Shown: piece after piece, positions 59,438 through 64,000 of the stretch
Layout: each line of letters starts with the position of its first letter
Numbering within the stretch: position 1 is the first letter of the stretch
Made by a program: the position numbers and the translations under genes
NCBI GenBank assembly: GCA_002946415.1
Contig: NJPS01000058.1
Location: forward strand, 310,001-374,000
Direction: 5' to 3'
From: Rutstroemia sp. NJR-2017a BVV2
Taxonomy: Eukaryota; Ascomycota; Leotiomycetes; Helotiales; Rutstroemiaceae
Length of the DNA: 64,000 nucleotides
The notes under the pieces: generated by a model
What the model was told of the DNA's origin: nothing
The model's database searches: none
Seen by the model: the letters and a program-made list of their open reading frames with translations, nothing else

Positions 59438-60967
59438 TCATCCATCATACCCCTCCGCCGCATGTCCCGTCGGACCCTGCACCGCATAATCACACGTCAC
59501 AAACGCCCTATCAACCTCCGGCAGCCCCTCATAACAATACTGCAGCGTCTCCGCAACATCATGCGCGCACTCCAGCGTCGTGCCTTCATCGAGCAGGATA
59601 TCGACTTCGACCCAGACGCCGTCGCCAGCGTGGTAGGCGGTGATGCTTTTGTAGCCGTCGACGAGTGGTGAGAAGCGCCAGGCGAGGTAGGTCAGTTTCT
59701 GCTGGAGACGGTCGTCGACGGCGGCGCCGGTGAGGCGGAATATATTTTCCAGGCAGGTGGATGTCCAGTCGTAAATGATGAATAGGGAGAGGAGGCCCGC
59801 TCCGAGGGGGTCGAGCCACCAGAGGTTGGCGGCTTGGCCGACGTAGGGGAAGATGAGGGATAGGGTGTTGAAGACGACGTCTGTTTTGCAATCTAGGGGA
59901 AATGTTTAGTTCTGATCTAGGCATACTAAGAAGGGGGATTTCTTGTAAGGGCATTAAGTACCTTGAGCAAGTGCCTGCACTTGTGTCGTTTTTATCCTGA
60001 TACAGCCAAACCAAATGATCCCTTTCAATCCAATTGTTCCAGCCATGGAAGCAATTGCAATAACCGGCAATTCCTTGGCTTCATGTGGCCCCTTGGATAA
60101 AAGTTTGGTGACTGATTCTTGAAGAATTTGGAGGAATGAAATAACCATGATGATTGAGAATACCAAGATTCCTAACGGTTCTAATCTCCGTCTTCCCACG
60201 GGGAACTTTTTCTTCAAACTCATCAAGTGCCATTGTACCAGTTTGTTTGTGACAAATACGATCACCGTGCATAGAAGATCCAATGCGGAGTCCACGAGTG
60301 AAGCGATGAGTGAGAGTGAGGATGAATAAAACGCGGCGATACCTTTGGCAATTAAGAGTAAGATGTTTGCAAGAACATTGATATTGATTGCCCTTGTTGC
60401 ACTCTTTCTAGCTTTTTGTCGTTTTTCTTGTTCCTCGTCTGGTAAGAAAGGCTCTACAAATCCTTGAGTATCTTGTAGAGCTCCCCCTCCCTCGGCGATA
60501 CCATCTCCGTTGTCATCGCGAGGATCGAAGGATTCAAGGATATCATCTGCAAGTGCAGTGACTATGGCGTTGACTTCTAACCAATCGTCCAGGTGTTGAT
60601 TTTGTTCTTCGTAAAAACGTCGAATGCGTTTTGGGATCTTTTTCAACTGTGTATGTGTTTAGTGAAACGCAATAAAGATGACGAGTGTAAGTGGACCAGT
60701 CGTGTAGGCCAATTGGACGCCATGTAGGTCAAATCGACGTACCTCTTCGTCACTTCTGCGAAATGACTCCAGATCGGATTCTTTAACACTGTCCAGGAGC
60801 TTCTGCTTGAATTCCACGCGCCTTTGATCATCTGGCTCTAAATGACCATTGTCCCGAAATCGATACTTGCGATCCTTCGCGGGTCTGCCTGATTCTAGGT
60901 CTTTGCGAAGGTTACTTTCCTTGCCTTGCTCATATCTGCCAACAGGCCGTGAACGGTGTCCAGCCAT
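59438..60967 (-). CDS. CDF family metal transporter, Mn-type signature
   Basis: Exons are 60967-60743, 60646-59962 and 59892-59438, giving 454 residues. ATG 60967 (MAGHRSRPVGRYEQG) is the start. The first ~160 residues are a charged cytosolic domain (RIRRFYEEQNQHLDDWLEV). Six membrane segments follow, starting INVLANILLLIAKGIAAFYSS. The TM2 metal site reads SLVDSALDLL (DxxxD) and the TM5 site DCKTDVVFN (DxxxD). Aspartates in both sites, with no His, are the mark of the Mn-transporting CDF group; Zn members have HxxxD. A cytosolic C-terminal domain holds VEVDILLDEGTTLECAHDV. Likely exports or sequesters manganese at the Golgi, vacuole or plasma membrane. Confidence 0.92.
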
Positions 60968-61896
60968 ATGGAATCTTGGGGACGGTTTTGAAATGGAATG
61001 GATTGAACTGGAGTAAAATGAACTGTATAGAAGAGAAGAGAGGAAGAAGAGAAGAAGAGAAGAAGAAAAGACGAGAAACAGTAAATGTTGACTTGGACCT
61101 ACATTTTCATACTCGCTCCTACGAAGACGTGGAAGAGTCCATGATCGATCGATTTGCGCAAACACACCAGTGCACCAATACAAATCCTAGTTTTGGGCCA
61201 AAGCTATGCAAAGCTATGGATAAGGTAGCCGGCCAACCCACTGTCTTGGCCTTGATTTTGGACCCTGAACGACAGTTGGACTTGACTGCATGGAGTAAAG
61301 TGCGTCGCGGAATTAGTCAGGGAACAGTATAATTCACGGATCACGGCAATGAGGGTCCATTTAGTCGCAGAATCTTGGAAGACACAAAGGCTTGAACGCG
61401 TGGAAATCGATCGACACTTGGTCAGCCACACAACACCACTCCAGCCACTCCAGCCACTCCAGCCACAGGCGCCAAATGTTTGTGCCTCGGCAGTGACGTC
61501 AATTCGATCTCTTTCGTCTATTTCGGGCATGGACACACGAGACCTTTTTCAGTGCCAGGCATAATTGTTGCAGATTTGTTCGAGATTTGCTCGGAATTCC
61601 ATCGTCTTTCTATACCCGTCCAATCGAACTCAACCAAAAAGCAATGAGTCGAGGTCACTGCTTTTAAGCTTTTCTTTTCTATAGTTACGTATATCATACA
61701 GGCGCTCCTGAATATATAAATATATGCCTACAGTACTTTGTACAAATATCTCACCTAATCAACATACAAAATTCCTTGCAAAATAGTACCTCACTTTCGT
61801 CTACAGTCTCTACCTTCTCTCCCTTCCATCACCCTCCCTCTCCGTCTCCGACACACACCCTTTCGCGCCACCAATCCACAATCCAAAAGAACATCA
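60968..61896. other. Divergent promoter, transporter and lipase
   Basis: 929 bp. Contains (GAAGAGAA)-type purine runs near 61030, a CCACTCCAG triple repeat at 61437-61461 and A/T-rich DNA with TATATAAATATAT near 61715. No gene is seen. Confidence 0.5.
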
Positions 61897-63552
61897 ATGA
61901 CATCGTACATCTCACGGCTCAGCCCTGTCCCTGGCTTCGCAGACTATACGGGACCGCATAAAGTTGGGACAATAGACGTAGAGATACCAGTGTCCGAACT
62001 CGATCCTCCCAGTTCACGAACCGCGCCTGGTAATGACATTCCGACAATACAATACAGAATCTTCTATCCATGCGAGCCGGATGCGAAGGGAAAGTCGGTG
62101 AATTGGATTCCCAGACCTCAGAGGGATTATATTTCTGCATATTCGAGATTCTTGGGCGCCGGTTCGACGCTGGCTGAGTTTATTTCGTGAGTTTCGCTCA
62201 CATGCAACTTCGATTGGAATGCATTTGCTAACTCTTGTCGTAGATATTTCCCTCGACTTCTTCATTACGTTACGATACCCGTTCGAAAAGATGCGCCCCT
62301 CCTTCAGCCCAACACGAGCAACAAAAGATGGCCGGTCATGGTATTCTCGCATGGTCTCGGAGGGTCAAGAAACGCATATTCACACTTAGTCGGATCAATA
62401 GCGAGTCACGGCATGATAGTTATTGCTCCTGAGCATCGTGATGGGTCGACTCCAATTTCATACATCCGCGAGCCTCCTGCCAATGATTCAACGTCAGAAA
62501 AACACCACAAGAAGCAGCATGCTCGGACAGTCGACTATATCAAATTGTCGCATACCCCAAGTCCGGAGGTGGAAGAAGGCCGAAATGCGCAATTGAAGAT
62601 CCGACTGTGGGAGATGGGGCTCATTCATGACAGTCTTTTGAAATTGGATGAAGGGAAATCAATCACCAATCTCAATGCGTCGTCGACGTCGCTATCAATC
62701 TTCAAGGGTCGTATGAACGTTCATGAACCGGGGAAGATCGCATATGCCGGTCATTCCTTCGGTGCAGCAACTATTGTTCAATTCATCAAGTCAGTATTCT
62801 ACGCATCGGAGACTTCTTCTGCTCCATCGTCTTACAAGCCTCTCTTTATACCCTCCACCCGTTCTGCAGTCTGTCAACAAATCACCCCCCAAAACCCTAT
62901 AATTCTCCTGGACTGCTGGTGCTTTCCCCTAAGATCTGCCTCCACCCGCTGGCTCTGGAATCGTCCTCTACCATGCTATGCACCGGGTGGACCCGGCGGT
63001 TCAGCCATCGTGGCAGTTGAATCCCAAGCTTTCTACAAATGGACCGAACATCTCAAAGCCACCAAACGACTTCTCTCCGCCAACCCAGCATCCTCCACAC
63101 CATCCCCCATGGGAAAATCCCCTCCCCACTTCTACTACCCCGCCACATCCGCCCATCTCTCGCAATCCGATTTCGGCGTTCTCTTCCCCTGGGTAACCAA
63201 GCGCGTCTTCGCAGCCGAAGAACCGGAACGCATCATGCGATTGAACGTCCGAGCCATCTTGCAATTGCTCCGGGAACGGGGTATAGAAGTTAGTAAAACC
63301 TCCAGCGAGGATATGGAGCTGGAAGTTAGCGAGGACGGAGAAACGGATGATGATAAGAAGATCTTTGGGAAAGACGGCGCGGTCAGGGGGTGGATTTGGC
63401 TGGATGTATATGATGGACAACTGGCCGGTTCGGATTCAGATTCGGAGAGTGAGCTGGAGGAGCATGAGCTGAAGAAGGAACCGAATGAGGCGGTGATGGG
63501 GAATGAGGTGCAGGCTAATACGGGAGGGTTGGGTGGTGAATCGAAGTTTTAG
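61897..63552 (+). CDS. PAF-acetylhydrolase-like lipase
   Basis: Exons are 61897-62186 and 62244-63552, giving 532 residues. The family (PF03403) hydrolyses short or oxidised sn-2 acyl groups of phospholipids such as platelet-activating factor; fungal members are intracellular. Evidence: YRIFYPCEP in the first exon, WPVMVFSHGLGGSRNAYSHL (oxyanion region), HGMIVIAPEHRDGS, the nucleophile elbow AGHSFGAAT (Ser ~262), the Asp in PIILLDCW and the likely catalytic His in ATSAHLSQSDF. All three are present, so it should be active. The last ~110 residues are acidic and Ser/Glu-rich (GSDSDSESELEEHEL) and are not part of the fold. No signal peptide is seen. Confidence 0.9.
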
Positions 63553-64000
63553 GAGACATTTGATGGGGGGTTCATTAGGCGTTGGTGCTCAAGGTTGGGC
63601 TAACTTAGCGTGATTGGGGTTTGGTGCAGGTTTCAGGTCGTTGATGGAGATAGACGTACAGATTTTAGAAAGGATTCGGTGGCATAAACCTAGAGATGAG
63701 ACTTGTAGAACAGGTAGATACCCTAGAGTACGTATGAGTTGTTTAGATTAGAATTTTAGAAGATACACTATAAATACTATGAAGATGACTATATTTCAGA
63801 AGGGGTTGAAGACTATACGAATATAGTCACTCTATGTTTGTTCGATTAGTTTCTTCTCAATCTAATAAATGATTCCTTGTTCCACCATGTATCCCAATGC
63901 TAAAACGCCATTACAGAATAGCAATAATCAAACTGTCAAAATTACAGGTTGCCATGCTCAGAGCCATGAAATATTACCACATCAACTGACCCTCCACACA
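63553..64000. other. 3' flank at window end
   Basis: 448 bp of A/T-rich 3' flank of the lipase gene. No gene is seen. Confidence 0.6.

Overview
This is eukaryotic DNA from a filamentous ascomycete (Pezizomycotina). Most genes have one or more short introns of about 50-140 bp with GTAWGT-type donors and YAG acceptors. The gene set is fungal: lanosterol synthase, fungal-type glucosylceramide synthase, MFS sugar porter, CAF-1 large subunit, a NACHT-HEAT NLR and a HeLo-domain protein. A class such as Leotiomycetes (Helotiales) would fit, but that is inferred from gene style and not tested. All exon boundaries were derived by hand from splice consensus and reading-frame continuity.

Layout. 0.1-12.3 kb holds housekeeping and metabolic genes: ERG7 (+), SGT1 (+), an AflY/HypA/questin-oxidase-like gene (-), a membrane-anchored PhoD-like phosphatase (+) and an unknown 508-residue protein (+). 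13.5-25.8 kb holds an 11-exon MFS sugar transporter (-) with a palindromic CreA-like promoter element, SEN2 tRNA-splicing endonuclease (-), ceramide glucosyltransferase (+), a small orphan (+) and a Dcr2-like metallophosphoesterase (+).

25.8-31.2 kb is the most interesting block. A HeLo-domain pseudokinase (-) and a catalytically intact Ser/Thr kinase fused to seven WD40 repeats (+) are divergently transcribed across an 800 bp promoter. That promoter carries two copies of a ~65 bp repeat with a palindromic core, a 9-bp-arm hairpin and a G-quadruplex motif. The block is bracketed by the phosphoesterase 3' end and a second, frameshifted copy of that same 3' end, so it looks inserted. By domain logic the pair resembles animal RIPK3/MLKL: an active kinase with a sensor next to a four-helix-type executioner with a dead kinase domain. 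I propose it as a candidate undescribed immune or allorecognition cell-death module.

31.2-45.9 kb holds a long gene desert, a 1741-residue conserved-type protein (+) behind two tiny uORFs, the CAF-1 large subunit (-) with an MCB box upstream, and an unknown disordered protein (-). 45.9-52.2 kb is a 6.3 kb stretch without a convincing gene.

52.2-58.0 kb holds an NLR (-): alpha/beta-hydrolase with Cys at the nucleophile position, NACHT, and 11 near-identical 33-residue HEAT-like repeats whose differences cluster at a few sites. Upstream lies a Ty3/gypsy-type gag remnant whose stop codons are all explained by C-to-T change (RIP-like), with a likely LTR. 59.4-63.6 kb holds a CDF metal transporter with Mn-type DxxxD signatures (-) and a PAF-acetylhydrolase-like lipase (+).

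I found no rRNA, tRNA or CRISPR array.
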